The notes beneath the pieces were generated by a model, which had not been told where the DNA came from, ran no database searches, and was given only the letters and a program-made list of their open reading frames with translations. A stretch of DNA of 62,792 nucleotides from Burkholderia sp. WSM2232 (GTDB taxonomy: Bacteria; Pseudomonadota; Gammaproteobacteria; Burkholderiales; Burkholderiaceae). Made by a program: the position numbers and the translations under genes. The stretch spans positions 192,466 through 255,257 of the forward strand of contig NZ_AWZV01000007.1 of the NCBI RefSeq assembly GCF_000472545.1. The letters run 5' to 3'. Of this stretch, positions 54,069 to 62,705 are shown in pieces (position 1 is the first letter of the stretch; every line of letters starts with the position of its first letter).

Positions 54069-55661
54069 TCAAGCGGTACCGCACGAGTCGCGCCCGACAA
54101 TGCGCAGTGCCTGCGCACGCGTGAGCGCGCCCTGGCGCATCGCCTCGATCAGTTGCGCGGTTTGTGTGTCGCGATTACAGGCAAGCACGGCGGCAACCTT
54201 GTCGTTCTTTACATACAGCGCGGCAAAATCGTGACGTTCGAGTTCGCCGTCGACAACAAGCTCGTCCCATTCGCTCGCATGACCGAGGTACTCGAAGTTC
54301 TTGCCGAAGTGATAGGTCCAGAAAAACGGCACACCGTCATAGCGGTTGCGCGCGCCGCACATGTTCTGAGCCGCGATGCGCGCATGCTGCTGCGCGACGC
54401 GCCAGTGTTCGATGCGCAGCGGCTCCTCGTTTTCATGCAGCGGAAAGACGGCGATGTCTCCGGCGGCGTACAGGCCCGGGGCGGCCTGCATGCCCGCGTT
54501 CACGATCACGCCGCCGTCCTGTTGCAGCGGCAGTCCTTCCACGAAACCGGTGGCAGGTACAACGCCCGTGCCGAGCAGCACGACGTCGGCGGCAATATGT
54601 TCGCCGCTTTCGAGCATCACTTCGTGCACGTTGCCTTCTTCACCTTCGAGCGAGGCGACTTTGGCCTGAAGGTGAAACTGCACACCATGGCGTTCGTGCA
54701 GTTCGCGAAACATCGCGCCCACGCGCTCACCGAACTGCTTCGCGAAGGGCACCTTGTCCGGCGAGATAACCGCCACCTGCGCGCCGCGTTTGCGCAGCGC
54801 CGCAGCGGTCTCAAGCCCGATGAAACTGCTGCCGAGAATCGCCACGCGTGTGGATGTCGTGTCGCGCGTCAACCCATCCGTGTCGCTGTTGGCGAGCGCC
54901 TCGACGAGCGCGGCGGCGTCGTCCAGGTGACGCAGCACGTGCACGCCGCCGAGTTCGCAGCCCGAGATTCGCGGCACGGTGGGCGTGCTGCCGGTGGCGA
55001 GCAACGCGGTCTGGTAAGTCAGCTCGCCGCCGCTTTCGAGGTGGATCGTGCGGGCGGGCACGTCAAGGCGGGCGACCTTCGCGACGAGCCGTTCCACCCC
55101 GTGCTGCTCGTACCAGTCGGCTGGTAGCAGCGGCGCGACGTCGCCGGGTGGCATCTCGTTCGATGGAACAAACTTGCTCAGAGACGTGCGGTCGTAGGGC
55201 GCGTGAGGTTCGTCGCCGATCAGCGTTACACGGCCGGTAAAGCCATATTCGCGCAACGCCGCGCAGGCGGTGGCGCCCGCCGCGCCCGCGCCGATCACCA
55301 CGAAATGCGGCTCGTGGGTGCGCGCCAGTTCCGTTTCGCCGGGCAGCTTTTGTGGCGTCACCATCACGTCGTCGCCGTCGACAATCACTGCATACCGTTC
55401 GAGCGGTACGAGCGGCGGCGGCTCCAGCACTTTGCCGGTGGTGGCGTCGAATGTGCCTTTATGCCACGGGCAAACAATTCTGCCGCGACAGAGTGCTCCT
55501 TCCTCCAGTGGTCCGCCCGCATGCGGACAGTCGGCCGAATAGGCGCGCACGGTGTCGCCGTCGCGCACCAGCAGGATCTTCTCGTCATCCACGACGACGC
55601 GCTGCGCCCGGTCTTCGCGCAACTGCGAAAATTGGGCGACGTGTCGGGCAGGGGTGGGCAT
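54069..55661 (-). CDS. Rieske-domain FAD-dependent oxidoreductase (AIFM3/ferredoxin-reductase type)
   Basis: The protein has 530 residues. The N-terminal ~105 residues are a Rieske [2Fe-2S] domain with CPHAGG and CPWHKGTF ligands. Then a flavoprotein disulfide-reductase fold follows: FAD motif VIGAGAAGATA (~residue 120), NAD motif VAILGSSFIGLETAAAL, and FAD-binding GLYAAGDIAVFP. A C-terminal reductase domain ends the protein. Such fusions (AIFM3/NfrL group) pass electrons from NAD(P)H to an Fe-S centre or partner. No oxygenase or ferredoxin is adjacent, so the partner is unknown. Phased 10-bp repeats lie in its upstream region. Confidence 0.9.
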   Translation of the reverse strand: MPTPARHVAQFSQLREDRAQRVVVDDEKILLVRDGDTVRAYSADCPHAGGPLEEGALCRGRIVCPWHKGTFDATTGKVLEPPPLVPLERYAVIVDGDDVMVTPQKLPGETELARTHEPHFVVIGAGAAGATACAALREYGFTGRVTLIGDEPHAPYDRTSLSKFVPSNEMPPGDVAPLLPADWYEQHGVERLVAKVARLDVPARTIHLESGGELTYQTALLATGSTPTVPRISGCELGGVHVLRHLDDAAALVEALANSDTDGLTRDTTSTRVAILGSSFIGLETAAALRKRGAQVAVISPDKVPFAKQFGERVGAMFRELHERHGVQFHLQAKVASLEGEEGNVHEVMLESGEHIAADVVLLGTGVVPATGFVEGLPLQQDGGVIVNAGMQAAPGLYAAGDIAVFPLHENEEPLRIEHWRVAQQHARIAAQNMCGARNRYDGVPFFWTYHFGKNFEYLGHASEWDELVVDGELERHDFAALYVKNDKVAAVLACNRDTQTAQLIEAMRQGALTRAQALRIVGRDSCGTA

Positions 55662-55690
55662 GCGTGTCTCGGGATCGTGGGCGAAGCTCG

Positions 55691-55760
55691 AGCAGCCTCA
55701 AGGAGGCTCAAGCAGCCTCAAGCAGGCTCAAGCAGCCTCAAGCAGGCTCAAGCAGTTTCA
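55691..55760. repeat. Seven phased 10-bp repeats between divergent genes
   Basis: Seven adjoining 10-bp units follow the pattern agca[gc][gc]ctca. Apart from the second and last units, agcagcctca and agcaggctca alternate, giving a 20-bp period with short inverted symmetry (agcct/aggct). It lies 30 bp upstream of the reductase start and ~200 bp before the kinase start. Confidence 0.85.
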
Positions 55761-55963
55761 CCGCGCGGCGACGCAAACCCGCGAAAACGCACGGTATCGC
55801 CTTGCGTGCAGCAATTGGCGTGCCCAAGACCGGGGCTGCGGAAAACATTCAGGTCGCCTCGCGCGACGCTATGTGCGTGGCGGAAAAGTGCGGTAGATTC
55901 CAACTAAGGGAATTAGCGCACGACCACCGGGGCACGATACGTGCGGGCAATTCTCCTACTTGT

Positions 55964-58141
55964 ATGACCTTTGAGTGGAGCGTGGCCGTGCAGCGTGCGG
56001 AGCGAGTCGCAGTCGATTTTCCTATGCCGTCGCGCAACTTCGCGGCGACGCGGCGGGTGCTTCTTGTCGTGCTTGCAGTTTCAATTCTGTTTCCGCTCGC
56101 CTGTCTCGCTGGCTACGGCTATTTCGATTACCAGCGCCGTATCGCCGATTCGAACGACATCATCGACCGGCTCGTGCGCGTGGCGGAAGAGCAGGCCGTC
56201 AAGGTGCTGGACCTGAATCAGCAAATGGCTTCGCGCATCGTCGAGTTGATCGGCACTGAAGAGGACGCGCAGATTCGCGCGCGCGAGCGCCAGTTGAACC
56301 AGCAGTTGCGCGAGATCGGCGGAGACTTTCCGCAAGTGGCGTCCATCTATCTGATCGGCGCGCACGGCGACCTGCTGGTATCCACTCGCGCCTATCCCGC
56401 TCCGGCCGTGTCGGTCAGTCAACGCGAAGACTTTGTCGCCGCACGCGCCATGCGCCCGCACTTTTACTTTTCGCTGCCGATGCATGGGGCGTTGTCGCAG
56501 ACCAACGTGTTCAGCACCGCGATAGGCCGTATCGGCGCGGACGGTGCGTTCCTCGGCGTGGTGTCGGTTGCCTTGCGCACCGAGTACTTCTCGCGCTTTT
56601 ACCGCGAGCTGACCAACGGAGACCCGTCGCTCGCGCTGGCCCTGTACCGCCAGGACGGCAACCTGATGGTCCGTTATCCACCGTGGCCCGGAGGCGCGAA
56701 AGCGCCGGCCTCCGACGCATTTGCTGCCGCGCTGCGCGACAAGCAGTTGTCGGGGCATGTGCGCGTGAAGTCGCCGGTGGACGGCGTGGAGCGGCTCATC
56801 GCGTTCCGGCGGGTGGGCGATTATCCGCTCTATGTGACGAGCGCTTATGCAAGGGGTTCGATTGTCGACGCGTGGCGCCGGCACTTCCTCGTGATTGCCG
56901 CGTTGACTGCGGTGCCCTGCATCGCCATCTGGATTCTGGTGATTTACTCGCTGCGTCAACTGGACGGCGAGCGCGTCGCATGGGAACGCTGGCAGGGCGA
57001 GGTCGCGATGCGGCTCTCGGCGGAAGCATCGAGCCGGCAATTGCAGCGCATGGGTGCGCTCGGCAATCTGGTGGCGAACGTGGCGCACGACTTCAACAAT
57101 CTGTTGATGGTGGTATCCGCCAATATCGAATTGGCGCGCCTGAAGCGCTACAACAATCTGGAAAAGGAAATGACCGCGGTGCAGCGCGCCACCGCGACGG
57201 CTGAGTCGCTGACGCGGCGGCTCCTGAGCGTCGCGAAGAAACAGCCGCTCAAACAGGAGCCGATCGACCTCAAGAAATGGATGCCGGGCGCGGCGCCGCT
57301 CCTCGAGGCGGCGCTCGGCGATCATATCGAGCTGGCGCTCAGCATCGTCGACGATGTCTGGCAGGTGCTGGCCGATCCGACCGACCTGGAACTCGCGATC
57401 ATGAATCTGGCGGTGAATGCCCGCGATGCGATGCCGCGCGGCGGACGCTTCGTGATCCGATGCCAGAACAACCGGCTGGTCGGCAGCGACACGCTGTTGC
57501 CCGACGGCGAGTACGTGCTGATCGCATGTTCGGACGACGGCGAGGGCATGCCCGAGTCGGTCGCGCGGCGCGCGTTCGAACCGCTTTTCACCACCAAGCT
57601 AAGCGGCTCCGGTGCGGGCCTCGGTCTCGCCCAGGTGCTGTCCATGTGCGAACAGGCCGGCGGCACTGCGAAGATCGACAGTGTGCAGGGCAGCGGCACG
57701 ACGGTGCGCCTTTATCTGCCGCGCCATCGCGAACGCCACCAGGCGCAGGCCGCGCCGCAACAGGTGGTCGAGCAGCCGGCGCTGCGGCACGCCGGCATGG
57801 TGCTGCTCGTGGAAGACAACGAAGATGTCGCGGCAGGCGTCGCGGCGGTGCTGGAAACGTTTGGTTGCGAAGTGCGGCACGAGCCGACCGCCGACCAGGC
57901 GTTCGACGTTCTCACCGGCGGCGAGCGTTTCGAACTCGTGCTGTCGGACATCCAGATGCCGGGCAAGCTGAACGGCATCGACCTCGCAGAGAAAGTGCGC
58001 AATGCCTGGCCTTCGCAGAAGATCGCGCTGATGACGGGCTATGCCGACGAACTGGAACGCGCGCGAGGTTTGGGCGTGGCCATCCTGGCCAAGCCGTTCA
58101 ACATCGAGGAACTGCACGCACTGGTCGCTTGCGAATCCTGA
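55964..58141 (+). CDS. Hybrid sensor histidine kinase
   Basis: The protein has 725 residues. TM1 (~29-51) and TM2 (~308-328) flank a ~255-residue periplasmic Cache-like sensor. The kinase core follows: H-box NVAHDFNNLL with His ~375, N-box NLAVNARDAMP, and GLGLAQV. A C-terminal receiver has VLLVEDN, Asp ~662 in LSDIQMPG and Lys in LAKPF. The HDFNN-type H-box is that of hybrid kinases often autoregulated by their own receiver. There is no HPt or DNA-binding regulator next to it. The start is ATG 55964 (MTFEWS); ATG 56024 is equally possible. Confidence 0.92.
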   Translation: MTFEWSVAVQRAERVAVDFPMPSRNFAATRRVLLVVLAVSILFPLACLAGYGYFDYQRRIADSNDIIDRLVRVAEEQAVKVLDLNQQMASRIVELIGTEEDAQIRARERQLNQQLREIGGDFPQVASIYLIGAHGDLLVSTRAYPAPAVSVSQREDFVAARAMRPHFYFSLPMHGALSQTNVFSTAIGRIGADGAFLGVVSVALRTEYFSRFYRELTNGDPSLALALYRQDGNLMVRYPPWPGGAKAPASDAFAAALRDKQLSGHVRVKSPVDGVERLIAFRRVGDYPLYVTSAYARGSIVDAWRRHFLVIAALTAVPCIAIWILVIYSLRQLDGERVAWERWQGEVAMRLSAEASSRQLQRMGALGNLVANVAHDFNNLLMVVSANIELARLKRYNNLEKEMTAVQRATATAESLTRRLLSVAKKQPLKQEPIDLKKWMPGAAPLLEAALGDHIELALSIVDDVWQVLADPTDLELAIMNLAVNARDAMPRGGRFVIRCQNNRLVGSDTLLPDGEYVLIACSDDGEGMPESVARRAFEPLFTTKLSGSGAGLGLAQVLSMCEQAGGTAKIDSVQGSGTTVRLYLPRHRERHQAQAAPQQVVEQPALRHAGMVLLVEDNEDVAAGVAAVLETFGCEVRHEPTADQAFDVLTGGERFELVLSDIQMPGKLNGIDLAEKVRNAWPSQKIALMTGYADELERARGLGVAILAKPFNIEELHALVACES

Positions 58142-58260
58142 ACGATGCGGCATGCCGTCGCGCGGCACACCCCTTGCTGAACTCCTGACGAGGCATGCGC
58201 ATGCTTGCCGGCGTGCGCAATCGGCTTCCATTGCGCTTTCATTCCGACAGGAGAACACTC

Positions 58261-58557
58261 ATGATGATCAAGAAAGCATTGCTTGTTACCACGTTGCTCG
58301 CGGCTTCGTCGCTGGCTATGGCGCAAGGCGCGGGCGGCGCCGGCGGTGGGGCCGGCGGCGGTCCGGCCGGCAACGACCCGAGCACCGGTGCTGGCGCGAA
58401 TGGGTCGACCCGCGAGGGCGGCAACATGCAGGGATCGGGGACCTCGCATTCGAAGATGAAGAAGCACTCGTCGAAGTCGTCGAACAAAATGAAGCCCGCC
58501 AACGACACCACCAACATGCCGGGCGCCAACGCGAGCAGCGACACGAAGGGGCAATAA
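58261..58557 (+). CDS. Small exported Gly/Ser/Lys-rich protein
   Basis: The protein has 98 residues. A signal peptide (MMIKKALLVTTLLAASSLAM, cleavage after AMA) precedes a Gly-rich stretch and a Lys/Ser/Asn-rich tail. No family recognised; this type is common in Burkholderia. AGGAGAA precedes ATG 58261. Confidence 0.75.
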   Translation: MMIKKALLVTTLLAASSLAMAQGAGGAGGGAGGGPAGNDPSTGAGANGSTREGGNMQGSGTSHSKMKKHSSKSSNKMKPANDTTNMPGANASSDTKGQ

Positions 58558-58680
58558 CGCAGCTGTTGTTCGCGGCGCGGTTCGTGGGCGGTTTGTCCGC
58601 GCCGTGTCCGCTGAATGTCCGTTGATTATCCGCTGATCGTCCACGGACTGGCCACGGACCGGCCACGGCGCGCCGTGGCG

Positions 58681-58713
58681 CGTGAGTGAAGCCTTGTTCG
58701 CGCTTCACTCACG
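58681..58713. terminator. Hairpin between convergent genes
   Basis: A perfect 12-bp inverted repeat (cgtgagtgaagc / gcttcactcacg) with a 9-nt loop lies 36 bp from the aldolase stop. It lacks a T-run. Its place between converging genes suggests a bidirectional transcript end. Confidence 0.5.
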
Positions 58714-58748
58714 TACCGCCTGCTTTGGCGCCAACGAGTTCGAGGCCG

Positions 58749-59771
58749 CTAGCCCTGGTCTTCCTGCGCTGCGTCGTACTTGCCGAGCGCCGCGGCACTG
58801 TTCAGACGCGCCCGTTTGAGGAGCGCCTGCTGTGCTTCCTTCACCTGAGCCGCGGCGCCTTTCCACGCCTGCAACGGTGGTTCCTGCAACGCACGTCCAT
58901 ACGAGAAGCTCAGGTTCCAGGGCAGCGGCCCAAGGCGATTCATTGCGTCCAGATTGGCAGTCGCTTCTTCGGGCGATTGTCCGCCCGACAGAAACACAAT
59001 GCCGGGCACTGCCGCAGGCACGGTGCGTTTCAGAACGCGCAGCGTGTAAGCCGCGATCTCCGCGGTGGGCGAGGGGCGCGCGCTTTCCGAACCGGCGAGC
59101 ACCATGCTCGGTTTGAGCAGGATATGTTCGAGCACCACCCGGTGCCGGTGCAGTGCAAGAAACACCTCGTGCAGGACTGCTTCGGTCACTTCGGCGCTGC
59201 GCTCGACGGTGTGGTCGCCGTCCATCAGCACTTCGGGTTCGACAATCGGCACGATGCCGGCTTCCTGCGAGATTGCCGCATAGCGTGCAAGCGAGTCGGC
59301 ATTCGCTTCGATCGCGAGACGGCTCGGCAGATTTGCCGCGATGTTGTAGACCGCACGCCACTTCGCGAAGCGCGCGCCTTGCTGCTTGTAATCGACGAAG
59401 CGCCGCGCGAGGCCGTCGAGCCCCTCGGTGATTTCGTCGCCCGGAGCGTGGGCAAGCGCTACCTTGCCGAGGTCGACCTTGATGCCGGGCACGATGCCGT
59501 TTCTGGCGGCGAACTCGGCGAACGGCGTTCCGTCGTCGGCTTTCTGGCCGAGCGTTTCCTGGTAAAGAATGACGCCGCTCACGTATTCGCCGAGGCCCGG
59601 CGTGCTGAGCAGCAGGTTGCGATACGCGCGGCGGTTTTCTTCTGTCGACTCGATGCCGATGGTCTTGAAGCGTTTGGCGATGGTCGGGCCGCTTTCGTCG
59701 GCGGCAAGCAGACCCTTGCCTGGCTGAACCAGGGCTTCGACGGTGGCTTGCAGTTCGCTGCGGGTGTCCAT
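58749..59771 (-). CDS. fbaB: Fructose-bisphosphate aldolase, class I
   Basis: The protein has 340 residues and cleaves fructose-1,6-bisphosphate by Schiff-base chemistry. Family marks are GKGLLAADESGPTIAKRF, FAKWRAVYNI, IVPIVEPEVLMDGDH with the following HHVVLEHILLKPSMVL-like region (Schiff-base Lys in LLKPSMV), and FLSGGQSPEEATANLDAMN. Length and C-terminal region match the animal/plant-type class I enzyme. A GGGAGCA site precedes ATG 59771. Neighbours are unrelated. Confidence 0.95.
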   Translation of the reverse strand: MDTRSELQATVEALVQPGKGLLAADESGPTIAKRFKTIGIESTEENRRAYRNLLLSTPGLGEYVSGVILYQETLGQKADDGTPFAEFAARNGIVPGIKVDLGKVALAHAPGDEITEGLDGLARRFVDYKQQGARFAKWRAVYNIAANLPSRLAIEANADSLARYAAISQEAGIVPIVEPEVLMDGDHTVERSAEVTEAVLHEVFLALHRHRVVLEHILLKPSMVLAGSESARPSPTAEIAAYTLRVLKRTVPAAVPGIVFLSGGQSPEEATANLDAMNRLGPLPWNLSFSYGRALQEPPLQAWKGAAAQVKEAQQALLKRARLNSAAALGKYDAAQEDQG

Positions 59772-59879
59772 GAGATGTGCTCCCTTTGTTCCGGTTGCGG
59801 AAGAAATCAGGTGGTCGCGGCCCGTGGCTGAGCGCTTTGCTTCGGCGGGTTTGCCGCTTATTCGTCGCTTATTCGTCGA

Positions 59880-60299
59880 TCATTCGCCGATCAGATGCAA
59901 CACGATGTCGCGATGCTGCGTATGACGCCGATGCTCGAACAGATACAGCCCTTGCCATGTGCCGAGCACCATCTGTCCATGCTCGACGGGTACGCTCAAC
60001 TGCACCTGCGTCAATGCCGTGCGCAGATGCGCGGGCATGTCGTCCGGGCCTTCGGCGTCGTGCTCGTAGCGTTGCTCGTCTTCAGGCGCGAGGCTCGCGA
60101 AGTAGCGCTCCAGATCGCGCTGCACCGACGGGTCCGCGTTTTCCTGAATCAGCAACGATGCCGAAGTGTGACGGCAAAAGAGTGTCAGCAAGCCGGTCTG
60201 GATCTGCTGCGCCGCGACGAAACGGCGGGCTTCGGCAGTGAACTCGACCAGCGCGCGAGTGCGTGCCTTGACACTCAGGTGATGAATGGCCTGCCTCAT
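59880..60299 (-). CDS. yjbQ: YjbQ/UPF0047 family protein
   Basis: The protein has 139 residues. HTSASLLIQENADPSVQRDL, MPAHLRTALTQVQLSVPVEHG and LGTWQGLYLFEHR are the full family signature, with conserved His and Glu around a probable metal/phosphate site. E. coli YjbQ has weak thiamin-phosphate-synthase-like activity; the true role is unsettled. ATG 60299 is used because the residues before it have no family match. The trx-like gene lies 20 bp upstream on the same strand, so the two may be co-transcribed. Confidence 0.92.
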   Translation of the reverse strand: MRQAIHHLSVKARTRALVEFTAEARRFVAAQQIQTGLLTLFCRHTSASLLIQENADPSVQRDLERYFASLAPEDEQRYEHDAEGPDDMPAHLRTALTQVQLSVPVEHGQMVLGTWQGLYLFEHRRHTQHRDIVLHLIGE

Positions 60300-60319
60300 G
60301 ATGAACGCATTCGCCTCCG

Positions 60320-60640
60320 TTAAAGCGACGCGAATGCGTCCGAAATCTGTTCGACGCTGGTGGGGCGCACGATGCGCGCGACTTCGGCGCCGTCGCGCAT
60401 GAAGATCAGCGTGGGCCACAGCTTGACCTTGAACGAGCGGCCGAGCGGGCGGCCGGGGCCGTCTTCAATTTTCAGGTGCCTCACGCCGGTGTGGGCTTCG
60501 AAAGCCTTCGCAATGGAGGGCTGCGCCCCCTGACAGTAGCCGCACCAGTCCGTGCCGAACTCGATCACGGTGGCACCGGGCAACGCGTCGATTTCGGCTC
60601 GCGTAGGGGCGTGGGTGGAATAGGGTTTCCGGGTTGCCAT
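60320..60640 (-). CDS. Thioredoxin-fold protein
   Basis: The protein has 106 residues. The redox motif is WCGYC (thioredoxin has WCGPC), in IEFGTDWCGYCQGAQPSIAKAF; the cis-Pro segment is LWPTLIFM. No signal peptide, so it acts in the cytoplasm, probably as a disulfide reductase. Tyr in place of Pro in the active site predicts a shifted redox potential. yjbQ follows 20 bp downstream. Confidence 0.9.
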   Translation of the reverse strand: MATRKPYSTHAPTRAEIDALPGATVIEFGTDWCGYCQGAQPSIAKAFEAHTGVRHLKIEDGPGRPLGRSFKVKLWPTLIFMRDGAEVARIVRPTSVEQISDAFASL

Positions 60641-60982
60641 GCATGCTCCGCTGCGGATTTGAGTGATGCGCCGTGCACGTGTTAGAGGTCTGAAGGGCGA
60701 CGCTGCGCCGCTCTCGACACGCGCTGCACGTTGTTTGATAAGAGTACCAGCTATTGGTTCGGGAGGGCCGGACGGCGGACATGAGCCGCGCCGCGCGTGT
60801 CGCGGCCTTGGTCCAATTTACGCTCGCACCGGCTGCGAGGCGCGCGCTGCAAATTTGGGATACACCCCCACGCCTTTACGCGCCCACAGGAGCGGTCGAT
60901 AATGCCCCGTTCATTCCCGCCACGAGGCTTGCCCGGCGCGCCGCGCCTCGCAGGCTAGCTTTTCCTGAGCACACCGCCGCCC
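60641..60982. other. Divergent intergenic region, no gene seen
   Basis: 342 bp between the divergent thioredoxin-like and sugar-efflux genes. Both promoters should lie here. ttgtttgataagagtacc (60732-60749) is the only AT-rich stretch. No supported frame. Confidence 0.45.
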
Positions 60983-62326
60983 GTGTTGAAAAACTCGCGT
61001 TTCCTTGGCCTGCTGCACATTCCCGGCTTCAAGCCACTTGCCGCCGCCACGCTGATGCTTGGTGTCGCCATGTCCTTCACTGCGCCGTACCTCTCGTTGT
61101 TCGGCGTGGAGCGAGCCGGTATGACGCCGTTGCGGCTCGGCGTTTTCATGACGCTGATCGCGGCGAGCGGCGTGCTCGCCAGCACCTTCGCAGGCCGCTC
61201 GTGCGATGCAAGTGGACGGCATCGGCCCTTGTTGCTGCTCGCTCTGGTGCTCGCCGCGCTCGGCTACCTGTGTTTATGCGTGGTGCGCGACTACCGCCTG
61301 CTGCTGGTTGTCGGCGTTGTGTTCATCGGCGCCGGCGGCTCGGCCATTTCTATGGTGTTTTCCTTCAGCCGCGCCGCGCTGCCCGTGCCCGACGCGGCCG
61401 AGCGTGTGTTTGCCAGCGCGACGCTGCGCACGATCCTCTCGGCGGCTTGGGTATTCGGTCCGTCCGTCGGCGCGCTGGTGCTCGCAGCAAGCAGTTTTAC
61501 CGGGCTTTTTCTGTTCGCCGCCGCGAGCTTCGGGGCGTGCGCGGCTATCGTCTGGCGCATGCGGGAGCCGCAGGGACATCTCGGCGACCACACCGTGGAG
61601 GACACCGCGTCGGAGCCCTCGGCCTCCATCACCGTGCCGCCGCTCACTGAGCCCGGCCCGGATGCGCACGAGCACCTGCCCGGTGTCGCATCGGCAAACG
61701 ACATCGGTCGCGCCGTCGCTGCGCTGACCTTGCTCGGACTTGCCGCGAACGCCACGATGATCGTGTTGCCGCTCTATATCGTGCATGGTCTGCAAGGCAC
61801 GCATCTCGACGTATCCGTCATGCTCGGCCTCGGCGCATTGACCGAGATTCCGATGATGCTCGCGCTCGGCGCCAAATCTTCGAGGCTGCACAAGCCGAAC
61901 TGGCTTGCGGCATGCGCGGCGGTTCACGCGGCGTATTTCGTCGCCATGTCGCTCGCGGGGAACGTGCAAGTTCTGATTCCGATGCAGATTCTCAACGCGT
62001 TCGTGGTCGCGGTGACTTCATGCCTCGGCATGACCTACGTGCAGGACCTGATGCCGCTGGCGCCAGGCCGCGCCACGGCGCTCTTCTTCAATGCGGCGCG
62101 GGTCGGCTCGATTCTGTCGGGCGTGCTGTCGGGCTTGCTAGTGCAGGGGTTCGGCTATCGCGGCACGTTTCTCTTTTGCGGACTGCTCGCGTTGTGCGCG
62201 CTGGTGCTGTTTGCGGTGCCGGGTTATCGCTATCCGCTCATGTGGCGGGCAGTGCGGCGCTTTGCGCGCACGCAGTACGACGCGTTCAGGGCAAGGCGTT
62301 CGGTGCGCCGCGGGCGCGAGCTTTGA
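60983..62326 (+). CDS. MFS sugar efflux transporter (SetA/SetB-like)
   Basis: The protein has 447 residues with 12 hydrophobic helices. ATLMLGVAMSFTAPYLSLFGV, MTPLRLGVFMTLIAASGV and a loop with SRLHKPNW match the SET group, which exports sugars or sugar phosphate analogues. The central loop (~190-235) is long, acidic and low in complexity. The start is GTG 60983 or TTG 60986, and neither has a good ribosome site. ATG codons further downstream fall inside the first helix. Confidence 0.8.
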   Translation: MLKNSRFLGLLHIPGFKPLAAATLMLGVAMSFTAPYLSLFGVERAGMTPLRLGVFMTLIAASGVLASTFAGRSCDASGRHRPLLLLALVLAALGYLCLCVVRDYRLLLVVGVVFIGAGGSAISMVFSFSRAALPVPDAAERVFASATLRTILSAAWVFGPSVGALVLAASSFTGLFLFAAASFGACAAIVWRMREPQGHLGDHTVEDTASEPSASITVPPLTEPGPDAHEHLPGVASANDIGRAVAALTLLGLAANATMIVLPLYIVHGLQGTHLDVSVMLGLGALTEIPMMLALGAKSSRLHKPNWLAACAAVHAAYFVAMSLAGNVQVLIPMQILNAFVVAVTSCLGMTYVQDLMPLAPGRATALFFNAARVGSILSGVLSGLLVQGFGYRGTFLFCGLLALCALVLFAVPGYRYPLMWRAVRRFARTQYDAFRARRSVRRGREL

Positions 62327-62505
62327 GCGCGGCGAAGGGAACTTTACGCCGCTCACAACCTCTGCAATGAGGCGTATCGTAGCCGGAGCACTGGCGCTGG
62401 GACAGGGTCGATCAGGCCATGCCGCGTGCGCACCGGATTCACGTCTCGCAGACAACGCAACAAGCAAAGAACTGGCATAAGCAAACAACTGCCACAAGCA
62501 AACAC

Positions 62506-62580
62506 GCAGCGGACGAACACGCAGCGGACGAACACGCAGCGGACGAACACGCAGCGGACGAACACGCAGCGGACGAACAC
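62506..62580. repeat. Five exact 15-bp tandem repeats
   Basis: Five identical head-to-tail copies of gcagcggacgaacac lie in the gap between the exporter and gnd. The frames passing through encode TNTQR-like repeats on one strand and Cys-rich repeats on the other. No ribosome site supports either. Confidence 0.95.
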
Positions 62581-62644
62581 GCAACAGGCGAACAACGCAA
62601 CAGGCGAACAACGCAACAGGCGAACAACGCAACAGGCAAACAGC
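62581..62644. repeat. Three to four 16-bp tandem repeats next to the 15-bp array
   Basis: Three exact copies of gcaacaggcgaacaac and one diverged copy abut the 15-bp array directly. The two units are related (gca-c-g-cgaaca), suggesting one ancestral unit that gained a base. The array ends ~60 bp before the gnd start. Confidence 0.9.
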
Positions 62645-62705
62645 CGCCACATCGGCATCTGACTAAAACCACGCAGCATTGCAAGGCACTTTCGGGAGCG
62701 GTGAA

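Noticed and set aside
62506..62644. CRISPR-like or coding repeat array
   Set aside because: Contiguous 15- and 16-bp units without spacers. Frames through it have no ribosome site and the 16-bp units break the frame.
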